NCBI GenBank assembly: GCA_030950085.1
Contig: JAUZRW010000036.1
Coordinates: 1 to 42,754 of the forward strand
Origin: Anaerolineae bacterium
Lineage (GTDB): Bacteria > Chloroflexota > Anaerolineae > Aggregatilineales > Phototrophicaceae
DNA: 42,754 nt
Reading direction: 5' to 3'
In this document: piece after piece, positions 17,336 through 25,949 of the stretch
Numbering within the stretch: the stretch's first letter is position 1
How the letters are laid out: each line of letters opens with the position of its first letter
Notes under the pieces: generated by a model
Told to the model about the DNA's origin: nothing
Databases searched by the model: none
Seen by the model: the letters and a program-made list of their open reading frames with translations, nothing else
Made by a program: the position numbers and the translations under genes

Positions 17336-19252
17336 CTAAAAGTTCGTATTTTCCAGAATCGTCTGGAAGAATTCTAGCACGCCGATATTAGGATTATTCG
17401 CTACTTCGCGCAAACCATCATTAACGATTGCCCACTCATAAATTTTGAAGGTTAGCACTAACGGGATACCCCAACCGAAAATACGCGCTGGTAAACGAGC
17501 AACAGTCAGTGAAACGGGTGTTTCCGATACTTCTGCCAGTTCTTGACGGTCACGAACAATCGCCAAGCGTTCCATATTCAAACGGTCACGTTCGCCATTA
17601 AGAAAAATCAAATCATGAAGCATGTCAATTTGTTCATCATGATTCGTGCGAAGGTTGCCTCTATTTTTCCAGACTATCTCCCCTTGATTGATTCGTATCT
17701 GTAATTCAGTCAGGCGTGCATCAATTTTGGATAAATCATGCTCCAACTTTTGGGTATACTGCTTGCGCCATTGAGATTGACCCAAACCATACGGGATACG
17801 AATGAACACGAAGTAATGGGCATAAAGCAAGATGAGTGGAATCAGCACATCAAATGCCAGAATAAAACCCAAGTTGCGGCGTACACTGAAAATCGCGCCA
17901 GATGCCAGCACTTGACTAAACGGAATCGCGGCAAGGTACAAGGTGATAATAAAGATAATCAGCAAGGTTATGGGCAGTTTGTTGACCAATGTATCGCGGT
18001 CTTTTGCCGATAAATCATCGCGTGCCATGCTCATCGCGTAGAGTGCCAAGAGTGAAACCGCCACAACATAAAACGGCAGCGCAAAAATGAAAGCAAGCGC
18101 CTGTTCTGATGTATCAATTAAGGCATTTTGTCCGGCGAGGCGTTGTTGTAATGAGTCGATGAAAACGGTGTTGTTGAAAACAAATATCTGCAAGGGAATC
18201 GTCATCATTAGCACACCGAACACAAGCAAAATATCCATATCGGAAACAGTGCGTAAGGGTCTCGAAATACGGGCGGGTAAAATCCCTAACAAATCATTGG
18301 GAATTAAGCGCCGTCGTAAGCCGCGACTCCCCGTATACACCATGATAACGATGAAGAAAATCATCATCCAAATAGTCGGTGATAAGGCTAAAATCGTTTG
18401 GTCAAGGACTGCTGTGCCGAGCAATGTCGCACTGCGTGCATCGCTCAACCGTGTGAAATGTCGCACAACCACAACACTGGCAACTATCAAGGCAGTCGGA
18501 GCCAATATACGGGCTAATCGTACCCAAACAAGACTGCGCCCTAACCACGTATTCCAACGTTGAATCCACATAATTTGTATAATGCTATAGTACATAACCG
18601 TCATAAACAGCAAGCCGCCACTGTAGTAAACATTCACGCGCAATGTGAAGACATCGGGTTGAAAGATTCGCGCTAATTCTCCACCGAGAACAAATGCCAA
18701 CAGCGAGGCTGCCATAAATTCATTGAGGGCAACTAGAACCTGCTCCCAAATAGGAATCTTTGAAATAAAGAGGCGATAGCCAAATGGTGTAAGCGCAAAT
18801 AGCGACAACATCAGCCGAAAAGTCACTGTCCCTAGCAATACCGCAAACACATAGAAAAACCGACTATCTTTGCCAGATGATGGGATAGTGTTCGATAAGA
18901 GTTGGAAAAATTCTAACCACAATAGGCTATAAATCCAGAAGGTCATCAGATAAAAAGCATGACTCCGTGTAAATGATTGTCGCAAAATCATGCGCTGGAA
19001 GGGCTTCACTGCGGCAAAGACGACCATCAACACAACGCCAAAACCAGAGACGAGCGTTGCCACAAAATCACCATTTAATACCTGCCACCCTGTATATAGC
19101 ACTTGGAGCAACAAGAGGGCTGGAATGAGTAATTGTTCAAATCTCGTTGCACCTTCGGCAACAGCTAACCATGCAAAGAAGCGATGTCTGATGACATTTT
19201 TTTGCGCTTGTGAGGGTTGGGTATCTTGTGAAGCATCCGGTGAGTCAGTCAT
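17336..19252 (-). CDS. Unknown large polytopic membrane protein with a cytoplasmic coiled-coil segment
   Basis: A 638-residue protein with roughly 12 membrane helices between residues 30 and 490. A hydrophilic, helix-forming segment follows (about 497-585; KLEHDLSKIDARLTELQIRI and DRLNMERLAIVRDRQELAE), likely a coiled coil, and then a last hydrophobic helix. I recognise no family. The frame remains open to a start at 19324, but the ATG at 19252 is preferred because the upstream part would be an unusual N-terminus and the region contains promoter-like sequence; an ATG at 19285 is also possible. It is divergent from the B12 mutase gene, sharing a roughly 140-base intergenic region. Confidence 0.8.
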   Translation of the reverse strand: MTDSPDASQDTQPSQAQKNVIRHRFFAWLAVAEGATRFEQLLIPALLLLQVLYTGWQVLNGDFVATLVSGFGVVLMVVFAAVKPFQRMILRQSFTRSHAFYLMTFWIYSLLWLEFFQLLSNTIPSSGKDSRFFYVFAVLLGTVTFRLMLSLFALTPFGYRLFISKIPIWEQVLVALNEFMAASLLAFVLGGELARIFQPDVFTLRVNVYYSGGLLFMTVMYYSIIQIMWIQRWNTWLGRSLVWVRLARILAPTALIVASVVVVRHFTRLSDARSATLLGTAVLDQTILALSPTIWMMIFFIVIMVYTGSRGLRRRLIPNDLLGILPARISRPLRTVSDMDILLVFGVLMMTIPLQIFVFNNTVFIDSLQQRLAGQNALIDTSEQALAFIFALPFYVVAVSLLALYAMSMARDDLSAKDRDTLVNKLPITLLIIFIITLYLAAIPFSQVLASGAIFSVRRNLGFILAFDVLIPLILLYAHYFVFIRIPYGLGQSQWRKQYTQKLEHDLSKIDARLTELQIRINQGEIVWKNRGNLRTNHDEQIDMLHDLIFLNGERDRLNMERLAIVRDRQELAEVSETPVSLTVARLPARIFGWGIPLVLTFKIYEWAIVNDGLREVANNPNIGVLEFFQTILENTNF

Positions 19253-19349
19253 GATTCTAGTGTAATCCTGTCCAAATCTTGGCATCTTCTCTATTGTATG
19301 ACAAATTCTGCCAAAGGCATACAACCCTTATCATATTGCCCAATAGAAA

Positions 19350-19358
19350 TGATATAAT
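19350..19358 (+). promoter_or_regulatory. Extended -10 promoter of the second mutase gene
   Basis: TGATATAAT is a perfect extended -10, 34 bases before the ATG at 19393. There is no matching -35 at 16-18 bases. Confidence 0.65.
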
Positions 19359-19392
19359 ATGCTCAAAGTATAGTCGATTATAGGGATACAAA

Positions 19393-21078
19393 ATGGCAAT
19401 TTTTGATAAGAAGGCATTAGACAAATTAAAGAAATCTCATGAAAAATGGCAAGAAACAACCCTCAAGCAAGCATTAGAGCGCAAAGCCGAGCGTAAAGAG
19501 CAATTTATTACAGAGTCAAGTGTGCCAATTGAACGACTCTATACCCCACTCGATATTCCTGATTTTGATTACCAGCGTGATTTGGGCAATCCGGGCGAAT
19601 TTCCCTATACTCGCGGTGTCCATGCTACTGGCTATCGAGGTCGTCCGTGGACAATGCGGATGTTTGCTGGCTTCGGCACGGCTGAAGAAACCAATGAGCG
19701 TTTTAAGTATCTGGTTGAAAATGGCAATATGGGTTTATCAGTCGCCTTCGATTTGGCAACATTGATGGGCTATGATACCGATGCGCCGCAAGCATTAGGT
19801 GAGTTCGGCAAATGTGGCGTGGCTATCAGTTCGCTTAAAGATATGGAAATTTTGTTTGATAGTATCCCGATGGGCGAGGTCAGTACGAGTATGACGATTA
19901 ACAGTCCAGCACCGATGATATGGGCGATGTATATTGCTGCCGCCCAAAAACAAGGTGTGCCAATAGAAAAATTGCGCGGCACATTGCAAAATGACATCCT
20001 CAAAGAATATATCGCCCAAAAAGAGTTCATCTTTCCGCCAGAACCCTCAATGCGTTTAGTGACTGATACAATTGAATTTGCGACCCAACAGATGCCAGCT
20101 TGGAATTATCTCAGTGTCAGTGGCTATCATATCCGTGAAGCAGGGAGTACCGCCGTTCAAGAATTGGCGTTCACACTAGCTGATGGGATTGAATATGTGA
20201 AATGGGCGCTTAAACGAGGCTTAGATATTGATGATTTTGCACCGCGTATGAGCTTTTTCTTTAATTTGCATAATGACTTTTTTGAAGAAATCGCCAAACT
20301 ACGGGCAGCCCGTCGGATTTGGTCACGCGAAATGCGCGAAACATTTGGCGCAAAAAATCCACGTAGTTGGCTCATGCGATTCCATTGCCAAACTGCCGGA
20401 GTCAGCCTCACGGCACAGCAGCCAGAAATCAATCTTGTTCGGGTGGCGATTCAGGCACTCGCAGGGGTTATCGGTGGCACACAATCACTGCATACGAATA
20501 GCATGGATGAGGCACTCGCCCTACCGAGTGAACATGCCGTCACACTTGCTATGCGAACACAACAAGTCATCCTAGAGGAAACAGGTGTCACCAATACGAT
20601 TGACCCCTTTGCTGGTAGTTATTTCATGGAGACCTTGACAAACGAAACCGAAGCACAGGTTTATGACTACTTCAAACGCATTGAAGATTTCGGTGGTGTG
20701 TTACCTGCTATCGAAAATGGTTTTTTCCAGATGGAAATTGCCGATGCCAGTTATCGTCATCAACAAGAACTTGAACGTGGCGAACGCGATATTGTGGCAC
20801 AGAGCAAATATAGCAATGACGACCCTGTTCACATTCCGATACTGAAAATGGATCCCGAAGGTTACGATAAGCAGGTAGCGCGTCTGAAACAAGTTCGTTC
20901 AGAGCGTGATTCGCAAGCCGCAAGCGAGGCAATTGATGCGTTGCGTGATGCTTGTACTCACGACAAAAATGTAATGCCCTATTTGATTGATGCTGCCAAA
21001 GCCTATGTCACCCTCAGCGAAATGACCGATGTGATGCGTGAAGTGTTTGGCTTATATCAAGAGCCATTACATATTTAG
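19393..21078 (+). CDS. icmA: Isobutyryl-CoA mutase-like large subunit (B12 mutase, second paralogue)
   Basis: A 561-residue catalytic barrel subunit homologous to the protein at 4365-6020, again without the B12-binding domain. The two residues that separate methylmalonyl from isobutyryl mutases differ here: the Tyr is Phe91 ([13 protein letters not shown]) and the Arg is Gln209 ([11 protein letters not shown]), the pair known from Streptomyces IcmA (Phe80, Gln198). The catalytic His is kept (His246, SGYHIREAG). It should therefore act on an uncharged acyl-CoA such as isobutyryl-/butyryl-CoA or a close relative, not on methylmalonyl-CoA. Automated annotation would probably name it methylmalonyl-CoA mutase. 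It has its own extended -10 promoter and a likely terminator and is not in an operon. Its small subunit is not in the window. Confidence 0.88.
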   Translation: MAIFDKKALDKLKKSHEKWQETTLKQALERKAERKEQFITESSVPIERLYTPLDIPDFDYQRDLGNPGEFPYTRGVHATGYRGRPWTMRMFAGFGTAEETNERFKYLVENGNMGLSVAFDLATLMGYDTDAPQALGEFGKCGVAISSLKDMEILFDSIPMGEVSTSMTINSPAPMIWAMYIAAAQKQGVPIEKLRGTLQNDILKEYIAQKEFIFPPEPSMRLVTDTIEFATQQMPAWNYLSVSGYHIREAGSTAVQELAFTLADGIEYVKWALKRGLDIDDFAPRMSFFFNLHNDFFEEIAKLRAARRIWSREMRETFGAKNPRSWLMRFHCQTAGVSLTAQQPEINLVRVAIQALAGVIGGTQSLHTNSMDEALALPSEHAVTLAMRTQQVILEETGVTNTIDPFAGSYFMETLTNETEAQVYDYFKRIEDFGGVLPAIENGFFQMEIADASYRHQQELERGERDIVAQSKYSNDDPVHIPILKMDPEGYDKQVARLKQVRSERDSQAASEAIDALRDACTHDKNVMPYLIDAAKAYVTLSEMTDVMREVFGLYQEPLHI

Positions 21079-21097
21079 CAGGTCAGAAAAAGTATTT

Positions 21098-21123
21098 AGG
21101 GCGGTTCAATCGTGAGTCGCCCT
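21098..21123. terminator. Hairpin between convergent genes
   Basis: A perfect 6-bp GC-rich stem AGGGCG / CGCCCT (21098-21103 and 21118-21123) with a 14-base loop lies between the stops of the mutase (21078) and the leftward XisI-like gene (21148). T tracts are weak on both strands. It probably serves both transcripts. Confidence 0.5.
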
Positions 21124-21147
21124 GATGAATCTATTTGTCGAAAACAC

Positions 21148-21450
21148 TTAAGCGAGTGTCTTATCTTGTTGATACGCGAGTATGATTTGATCTTCTGGCA
21201 CCCCATGCGCTAGTAACGCATCGACTAGCATTTTGTCGTTATGGTCAAGGTCAATATAAATCATATTGTCAATCAAGCGTGCAATCAGAACAGCCCCAAC
21301 TACTCGCTTACCCAGAACATCAGCAAAATCAATAATAGCGTAGACTTTCTCGTCTTCGCTAATAGTCAAATGACTAAAAGCATTAAAACCTTCGCCTGCA
21401 TATTTACGCATTTCTGCTAGTAGAATTTGTCTTAAAGTGGTGGTATCCAT
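21148..21450 (-). CDS. xisI: XisI-like protein (fdxN element excision controlling factor family)
   Basis: A 100-residue acidic protein resembling XisI of heterocyst-forming cyanobacteria and its widespread homologues. The recognisable part is the C-terminal block: RVVGAVLIARLIDNMIYIDLDHNDKMLVDALLAHGVPEDQIILAY matches the family pattern of an I-x-I-D strand, a gap of charged residues, and a GVP-x-x-DI-x-L end. The first 30 residues are a helix. XisI normally accompanies XisH, a small nuclease-like protein; no XisH is adjacent here. The usual role is control of programmed excision, but solitary copies have no proven function. GAGGATG upstream may serve as ribosome binding site. Family assignment is by recall of motif shape. 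Confidence 0.7.
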   Translation of the reverse strand: MDTTTLRQILLAEMRKYAGEGFNAFSHLTISEDEKVYAIIDFADVLGKRVVGAVLIARLIDNMIYIDLDHNDKMLVDALLAHGVPEDQIILAYQQDKTLA

Positions 21451-21639
21451 TTTAACAATTCATCCTCATTTGAATTAGATGACATTTGAATCAATAGCTG
21501 TCGCATGAGTTTTGCTCTACTTATGGAAATACTTGAGATTATCTTGATTATAGTCTGTTCAATCATGAAAATGCTGTTTTCATCCGATATTTTGAAAGCA
21601 AAAATGCTCTAAAAGAAGCATATTATTCGATAACGATTT

Positions 21640-21732
21640 CTATGCCGCCACTTGTGATGCCAATAATAAAATCCCTAAAATGAGGATAATGGCAAATAGC
21701 ACGTTAGCGGTCTTTTCAAATGAGTTTGTCAT
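21640..21732 (-). CDS. 30-residue single-helix membrane peptide
   Basis: A short frame read leftward encodes MTNSFEKTANVLF followed by AIILILGILLLASQVAA. Residues 11-28 form one hydrophobic helix long enough to span the membrane; the N-terminus is short and polar. The ATG at 21732 is preceded by a perfect AGGAG at an 8-base distance (21745-21741), one of the best ribosome binding sites in the window, which is the main argument that it is real. The function is unknown; small regulatory membrane peptides or type I toxins share this form. No antisense RNA or terminator could be assigned with confidence. Confidence 0.6.
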   Translation of the reverse strand: MTNSFEKTANVLFAIILILGILLLASQVAA

Positions 21733-21929
21733 CTTGTGCGCTCCTATCGCTTCGTTATCACTACAGTAACAGATTAGAGCATATTGAAATTGACGCACAA
21801 CCTACCATGAACCACCTGTTGCCCTATGCACCGAATCGTCAATCATTGTAATCATGTCGCAAGAGGATTATAGTAAGTTACATGATGTTCAAGCTGTCGA
21901 TAAATTCTAACGGCACGTTTATAGCCTCG

Positions 21930-21938
21930 TGCTATAGT
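21930..21938 (+). promoter_or_regulatory. Extended -10 promoter of secA
   Basis: TGCTATAGT fits the extended -10 form, 47 bases before the secA ATG, with no evident -35. Confidence 0.55.
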
Positions 21939-21985
21939 ACGATACGATTGATGACCTAGCATGGCTGATAGAAGGTATTCCTAAT

Positions 21986-24775
21986 ATGTTCAACAGAATT
22001 GTCAAATCTATATTTGGCGACCCCATGGAACGGGCAGTCTCCAAATATCAACCCGCAGTTGAAAAAATTAATGCACTAGAATCCGAAATAAAAGTGTTGA
22101 GTGATGAAGAACTTGTCGCCAAGACTGATGAGTTCCGGCAGCGATTAGCCAATGGCAGCACGCTGGCTGATATCTTAGTCGAAGCATTTGCTGTTGTGCG
22201 CGAAGTTTCTAAACGCACACTTGGTCTGCGCCATCATGATGTGCAATTGATTGGCGGAATGGTGCTGCACGAAGGACGTATCGCTGAAATGAAAACGGGT
22301 GAAGGTAAAACACTCGTTGCCACCCTTCCCATGTATCTTAATGCCCTAACAGGTAAGGGTGTTCATCTCGTGACACCGAATGATTATCTGAGTAAGGTCG
22401 GTTTACAACAAATGGGGGCGGTTTATCATTTCTTGGGCTTGACTGCCTCTGTCATCCAAAATACAGGGGGCAAACCGGATTCAGGCTCATTCCAATATGA
22501 CCCCGATTTTGATAGTGCCGATGACCGTTATCAGAACCTGCGCCCCATCTCGCGCCGCGATGCTTATCACACAGATATTACCTATGGGACAAATAACGAA
22601 TTTGGCTTTGATTATCTGCGCGATAATATGGCAGTGACGCAAGACCGCCTTAGCCAACGCGAACTCCATTATGCAATTGTGGATGAAATTGACAACATCC
22701 TCATTGACGAAGCCCGTACCCCGTTAATTATCTCTGGTCCGGCAGATGAACCCTCAGATTACTATGCGAAGTTCGCACAAGTGGTCAAAAAATTGAAGGT
22801 CAGCAGCGAAGAAAGTGTTGAAGCGGAAGAACCCGATGGCGACTATATTGTTGACATCAAAGACCGCGTGTCTTATCTCACAGACAAAGGTGTTGAACGA
22901 GTTGAGCAGATTGTCGGGGTTGAGCAATTGTATCACCCTGATAATTCGGAAATGCTGCCCTACCTCGATAATAGCTTACGGGCGATGGCGCTCTATCATC
23001 GTGACCGCGATTATGTGGTTGACGCAGGCGAAGTCGTCATTGTGGATGACTTCACCGGACGCTTAATGCCGGGGCGTCGTTTCAGCGAAGGCTTACATCA
23101 GGCAATTGAGGCGAAAGAAGGGGTACAAATCCGCCGCGAAAATGTCACGATGGCAACGATTACTTTCCAGAATTACTTCCGTATGTACGATAAATTATCT
23201 GGCATGACGGGTACTGCCGCAACAGAAGCGCCGGAATTCGAGAACATCTATAAAACTGATGTGGTTGTCATCCCAACAAATGTCCCTGTTACCCGTATCG
23301 ACAATGACGATTTCATCTATATGAATGAAAATGCCAAGTGGAAAGCAGTAATCGAGCAAATCAAATATCGCTCACAGAATAATCAACCCGTTCTCATTGG
23401 TACAGTCGCCATTGAAACATCGGAAACTCTGAGTAAGAGACTCAAGCGTGCAGGTGTCGAACACGAAGTCCTCAATGCTAAACAGCACTTCCGCGAGGCT
23501 GAAATCATTACACAAGCCGGACGACCCGGTGCAGTCACACTTGCGACCAACATGGCAGGACGTGGTGTTGATATTAAGCTCGGTGGCAATGCCGAAGGGT
23601 TGGCGCGTGCCACACTGCGTCAAAAGGGCATTGATTTAGCTGAAGTGACGAATGAGCAGTGGGAAAAAGCCTTAAAAGAAGCCACTGAGCAAGTCAAGAT
23701 TGACCGCGAAACTGTGATAAAAGCCGGTGGTTTGTACGTGCTGGGTACAGAACGCCATGATGCGCGGCGGATTGATAACCAGTTACGGGGGCGCTCAGGT
23801 CGTCAAGGTGAACCGGGCGAGACTCGCTTTTATCTCAGCCTAGAAGATGATTTGATGAAACGCTTCAATGCTGATGCTGTCAAGAAGTTTATGTCGTGGG
23901 CTAATCTGCCAGAAGATGAGCCGATTGAACATGGCATGATTAGTAAGTCAATTGAGCAAGCACAGGTACGGGTTGAAGGTCATAACTTTGACATTCGTAA
24001 AAAAGTGCTGGAATACGATGATGTCGTCAATCGCCAACGCGAACAGATTTACAGTCAGCGCAAAGCATGGCTATTTGATGAGCCAGAAGAGGTCAAACAA
24101 AAGTATCTGGAAATGATAGAAGAGCAGATACGAGATATCATCGACTATAGTGATGAAGGCAGCGAGACAAGTACCGAATGGGATGATGTCGATTTGCTCT
24201 ATCGGGATTTGCTATCTATCTTCCCAGTGCCAGAGACGATAAACCCCGATACGATGGCATCCATGACGCACCAAGAATTAGAAACGGCGCTAATTGAGGC
24301 AGCACGTCAAGCCATTGCAGCCAAAGAAGCTGAATTGGAAGCGGCTAAAGAGGGTTTGATGGATTATGCCATGCGCTTTACCATGCTGCGGACAATTGAT
24401 TATCATTGGCAACGGCATCTGACGGCACTCGATATGCTGCGTGAAGGCATTGGTTTGATGGGTATTGGCGGAACTGACCCCTTGGTCGCCTACAAAATTG
24501 AAGGCTCGAAGATGTTTAGAGAATTGCAAGACCAGATTAATGAACAGGCTTCGAATCAGATTTTCCGCGTACAGCCACAAGTTGCTAATACACCTGTCCG
24601 TCGCCAAATGAGAGCCAGCCTGCGGTCACTTGCTGGCGTAGCACAAACACAAAGCAAGCCAGAACCTGTCAAAAAGAAGCGCGATATTGGTCGTAATGAA
24701 CCTTGCTGGTGCGGAAGTGGCAAAAAATATAAGCATTGTCACTATAAAACCGATAAACAGGGACAAACAGCCTGA
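21986..24775 (+). CDS. secA: SecA, preprotein translocase ATPase
   Basis: A 929-residue motor that drives secretory proteins through SecYEG. The DEAD-type core has Walker A MKTGEGKTLVATL (TGEGKT at 104-109) and Walker B VDEIDNILIDEARTPLIISG (from about 232; the usual VDSILIDEAR reads IDNILIDEAR). The preprotein cross-linking domain follows, then the second motor domain (NMAGRGVDIKLGG, QLRGRSGRQGEPG), helical wing and scaffold domains. The C-terminal zinc-binding tail NEPCWCGSGKKYKHCH is intact. Length is slightly above the E. coli protein (901). A GAAGG lies 11 bases before the ATG. Transcribed alone; its stop codon is part of the next gene's -35 box. Confidence 0.98.
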   Translation: MFNRIVKSIFGDPMERAVSKYQPAVEKINALESEIKVLSDEELVAKTDEFRQRLANGSTLADILVEAFAVVREVSKRTLGLRHHDVQLIGGMVLHEGRIAEMKTGEGKTLVATLPMYLNALTGKGVHLVTPNDYLSKVGLQQMGAVYHFLGLTASVIQNTGGKPDSGSFQYDPDFDSADDRYQNLRPISRRDAYHTDITYGTNNEFGFDYLRDNMAVTQDRLSQRELHYAIVDEIDNILIDEARTPLIISGPADEPSDYYAKFAQVVKKLKVSSEESVEAEEPDGDYIVDIKDRVSYLTDKGVERVEQIVGVEQLYHPDNSEMLPYLDNSLRAMALYHRDRDYVVDAGEVVIVDDFTGRLMPGRRFSEGLHQAIEAKEGVQIRRENVTMATITFQNYFRMYDKLSGMTGTAATEAPEFENIYKTDVVVIPTNVPVTRIDNDDFIYMNENAKWKAVIEQIKYRSQNNQPVLIGTVAIETSETLSKRLKRAGVEHEVLNAKQHFREAEIITQAGRPGAVTLATNMAGRGVDIKLGGNAEGLARATLRQKGIDLAEVTNEQWEKALKEATEQVKIDRETVIKAGGLYVLGTERHDARRIDNQLRGRSGRQGEPGETRFYLSLEDDLMKRFNADAVKKFMSWANLPEDEPIEHGMISKSIEQAQVRVEGHNFDIRKKVLEYDDVVNRQREQIYSQRKAWLFDEPEEVKQKYLEMIEEQIRDIIDYSDEGSETSTEWDDVDLLYRDLLSIFPVPETINPDTMASMTHQELETALIEAARQAIAAKEAELEAAKEGLMDYAMRFTMLRTIDYHWQRHLTALDMLREGIGLMGIGGTDPLVAYKIEGSKMFRELQDQINEQASNQIFRVQPQVANTPVRRQMRASLRSLAGVAQTQSKPEPVKKKRDIGRNEPCWCGSGKKYKHCHYKTDKQGQTA

Positions 24776-24800
24776 CAAATTTGGGCAATCGTGTTATACT
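24772..24800 (+). promoter_or_regulatory. Promoter of the winged-helix gene, overlapping the secA end and terminator
   Basis: CTGACA (24772-24777) and TATACT (24795-24800) are spaced by exactly 17 bases, with a TGn extension (24792-24794). The -35 box includes the secA TGA stop codon, and the -10 box lies in the loop of the secA terminator hairpin. Confidence 0.7.
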
Positions 24801-24818
24801 GTTCACGATTGCCTTCCT
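24784..24818 (+). terminator. secA terminator hairpin
   Basis: A perfect 10-bp stem GGCAATCGTG / CACGATTGCC (24784-24793 and 24804-24813) with a 10-base loop, followed by TTCCTT. It starts 9 bases after the secA stop. Confidence 0.7.
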
Positions 24819-24878
24819 TGAAAAATTGTTTCACTTATTACAATGTGGGTTAAACAATAAAAACAGGAGAAAACCTCA

Positions 24879-25259
24879 ATGCCTCAAATGTCCAATGTGG
24901 TGAACGCGGAGATGAATGCGACATGGATTCAATTCCTTCAAACCAAAGTCAATTCGTTCATCAAGTGGGACTTAGTCCGTTTCTTCCACGATAATCCTCA
25001 TACTACAGACACGGCAGAGAATATCGCCCGATTCGTGGGACGTGATGCCAAAACAGTTCAGTATGAATTGGATGGACTGGCAAAAGCAGACGTGTTACTC
25101 ACACAGTCGATTTCTGGTCAGCGCATATACCGCCTATCGGATGCTGATGAAACTCGTCAGCTTATCCGTGAGTTTGTAGCAGCCTGTCATAGTCGTGAAT
25201 TCCGAGTCAAAGCAATCAACTGTATGATGGATTTTCGGCACGGTATGACTTCTAAATAA
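24879..25259 (+). CDS. Winged-helix domain protein, probable transcription regulator
   Basis: A 126-residue protein. Residues 30-95 read as a winged helix: a first helix (WDLVRFFHDNP), TAENIARFVGRDAKTVQYEL as helix-turn-helix, GLAKADVLLTQ, and a wing ending SGQRIYRLS. The C-terminal 30 residues form a helix (DETRQLIREFVAACHSREF). This resembles small ArsR/MarR-like sensors without a visible metal or ligand site. AGGAG lies 9 bases before the ATG, and the gene has the best two-box promoter in the window. The target is unknown. It is followed after 28 bases by two membrane genes and adenosine deaminase. Confidence 0.85.
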   Translation: MPQMSNVVNAEMNATWIQFLQTKVNSFIKWDLVRFFHDNPHTTDTAENIARFVGRDAKTVQYELDGLAKADVLLTQSISGQRIYRLSDADETRQLIREFVAACHSREFRVKAINCMMDFRHGMTSK

Positions 25260-25287
25260 TAGCGAAGGCAGCGTAAGGCGGCAAGTA

Positions 25288-25590
25288 TTGAACAACGAAT
25301 CGCTCCATCAGTTTTTGGTGTTGTATACGTGGTTTCCACTTGCTGCTTTACTGTTTTTTATGCTCCTCATTGCGCGTTTTTACAAGATATTTTCAGGTCA
25401 TCGCACATATTTCTGGTATTATGGTGTTGTGATTGTACTATTTGGCATCGTTGCAGTACGGTATGCGAGTGTTGGCGCGGTACTAGGTGATACGGTAACA
25501 GACATTGTTTCCATTATCGCTGGGGGGTTGTTAACCTTCCTCTGTGCCGTTCTTTACCACTGGATGATACGAAAGAATCATCAGCCATGA
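25288..25590 (+). CDS. Small three-helix membrane protein
   Basis: A 100-residue protein with three membrane helices (about 9-29, 42-60, 71-92), basic C-terminus (MIRKNHQP) and no recognised domain. The start is TTG at 25288, with AAGG about 10 bases before it. The stop overlaps the next start (ATGA), so the pair is translationally coupled and may form a complex. Confidence 0.7.
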   Translation: MNNESLHQFLVLYTWFPLAALLFFMLLIARFYKIFSGHRTYFWYYGVVIVLFGIVAVRYASVGAVLGDTVTDIVSIIAGGLLTFLCAVLYHWMIRKNHQP

Positions 25591-25913
25591 TGTTAGTCAG
25601 CCATATACTAGGCTTACTTGGGCAATTTGCGATTGGTCTAGCATTACTTGTGCTGGCAAGCCTGAGCCAAAAACTTGGGCAAATTACGCATGTACGACCC
25701 TATTTCATATGTCACTATATAGCAGCCGGACTTATTTGGGCTGGTTTATTAGTCCGTTTATATCTTATTATGCAAGGAACAGAAGCGTTACGCACCTCTT
25801 CGCGCACTGTATTGTATACATTAATCACTGACGGCTTACCGGCAATTGGTGTCACGCTGGGTTTGGTGGTGACATGGTTTTACTGGAGCTGGTTGTTGGC
25901 TGAACGGGATTAA
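25587..25913 (+). CDS. Small three-helix membrane protein
   Basis: A 108-residue protein with three hydrophobic helices (about 5-27, 40-62, 81-104). There is no conserved motif I recognise. The ATG overlaps the preceding stop by 4 bases, and the following deaminase frame opens directly after its stop, so it lies inside one operon. Confidence 0.7.
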   Translation: MMLVSHILGLLGQFAIGLALLVLASLSQKLGQITHVRPYFICHYIAAGLIWAGLLVRLYLIMQGTEALRTSSRTVLYTLITDGLPAIGVTLGLVVTWFYWSWLLAERD

Positions 25914-25949
25914 TTGGCAATACAGGTAAAAATAATCAAGGATTTTCCA

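Larger units (their letters stand above)
21451..21985. other. 535-base intergenic region upstream of secA
   Basis: AT-rich region between the divergent XisI-like and secA genes. It holds a short leftward membrane peptide gene (21640-21732), a small perfect hairpin ATGAAAA/TTTTCAT (21565-21583), and the secA promoter (21930-21938). I see nothing else convincing: no tRNA, no riboswitch, no repeat shared with the rest of the window. Confidence 0.6.

Noticed and set aside
18087-18563. 158-codon plus-strand frame opposite the large membrane protein
   Set aside because: Basic, Lys/Arg/Thr-rich sequence expected from reading a hydrophobic gene backwards.
4365-21078. Recent duplication of the mutase gene
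   Set aside because: The two proteins are clearly diverged along their whole length and differ at the diagnostic active-site residues, so they are old paralogues.
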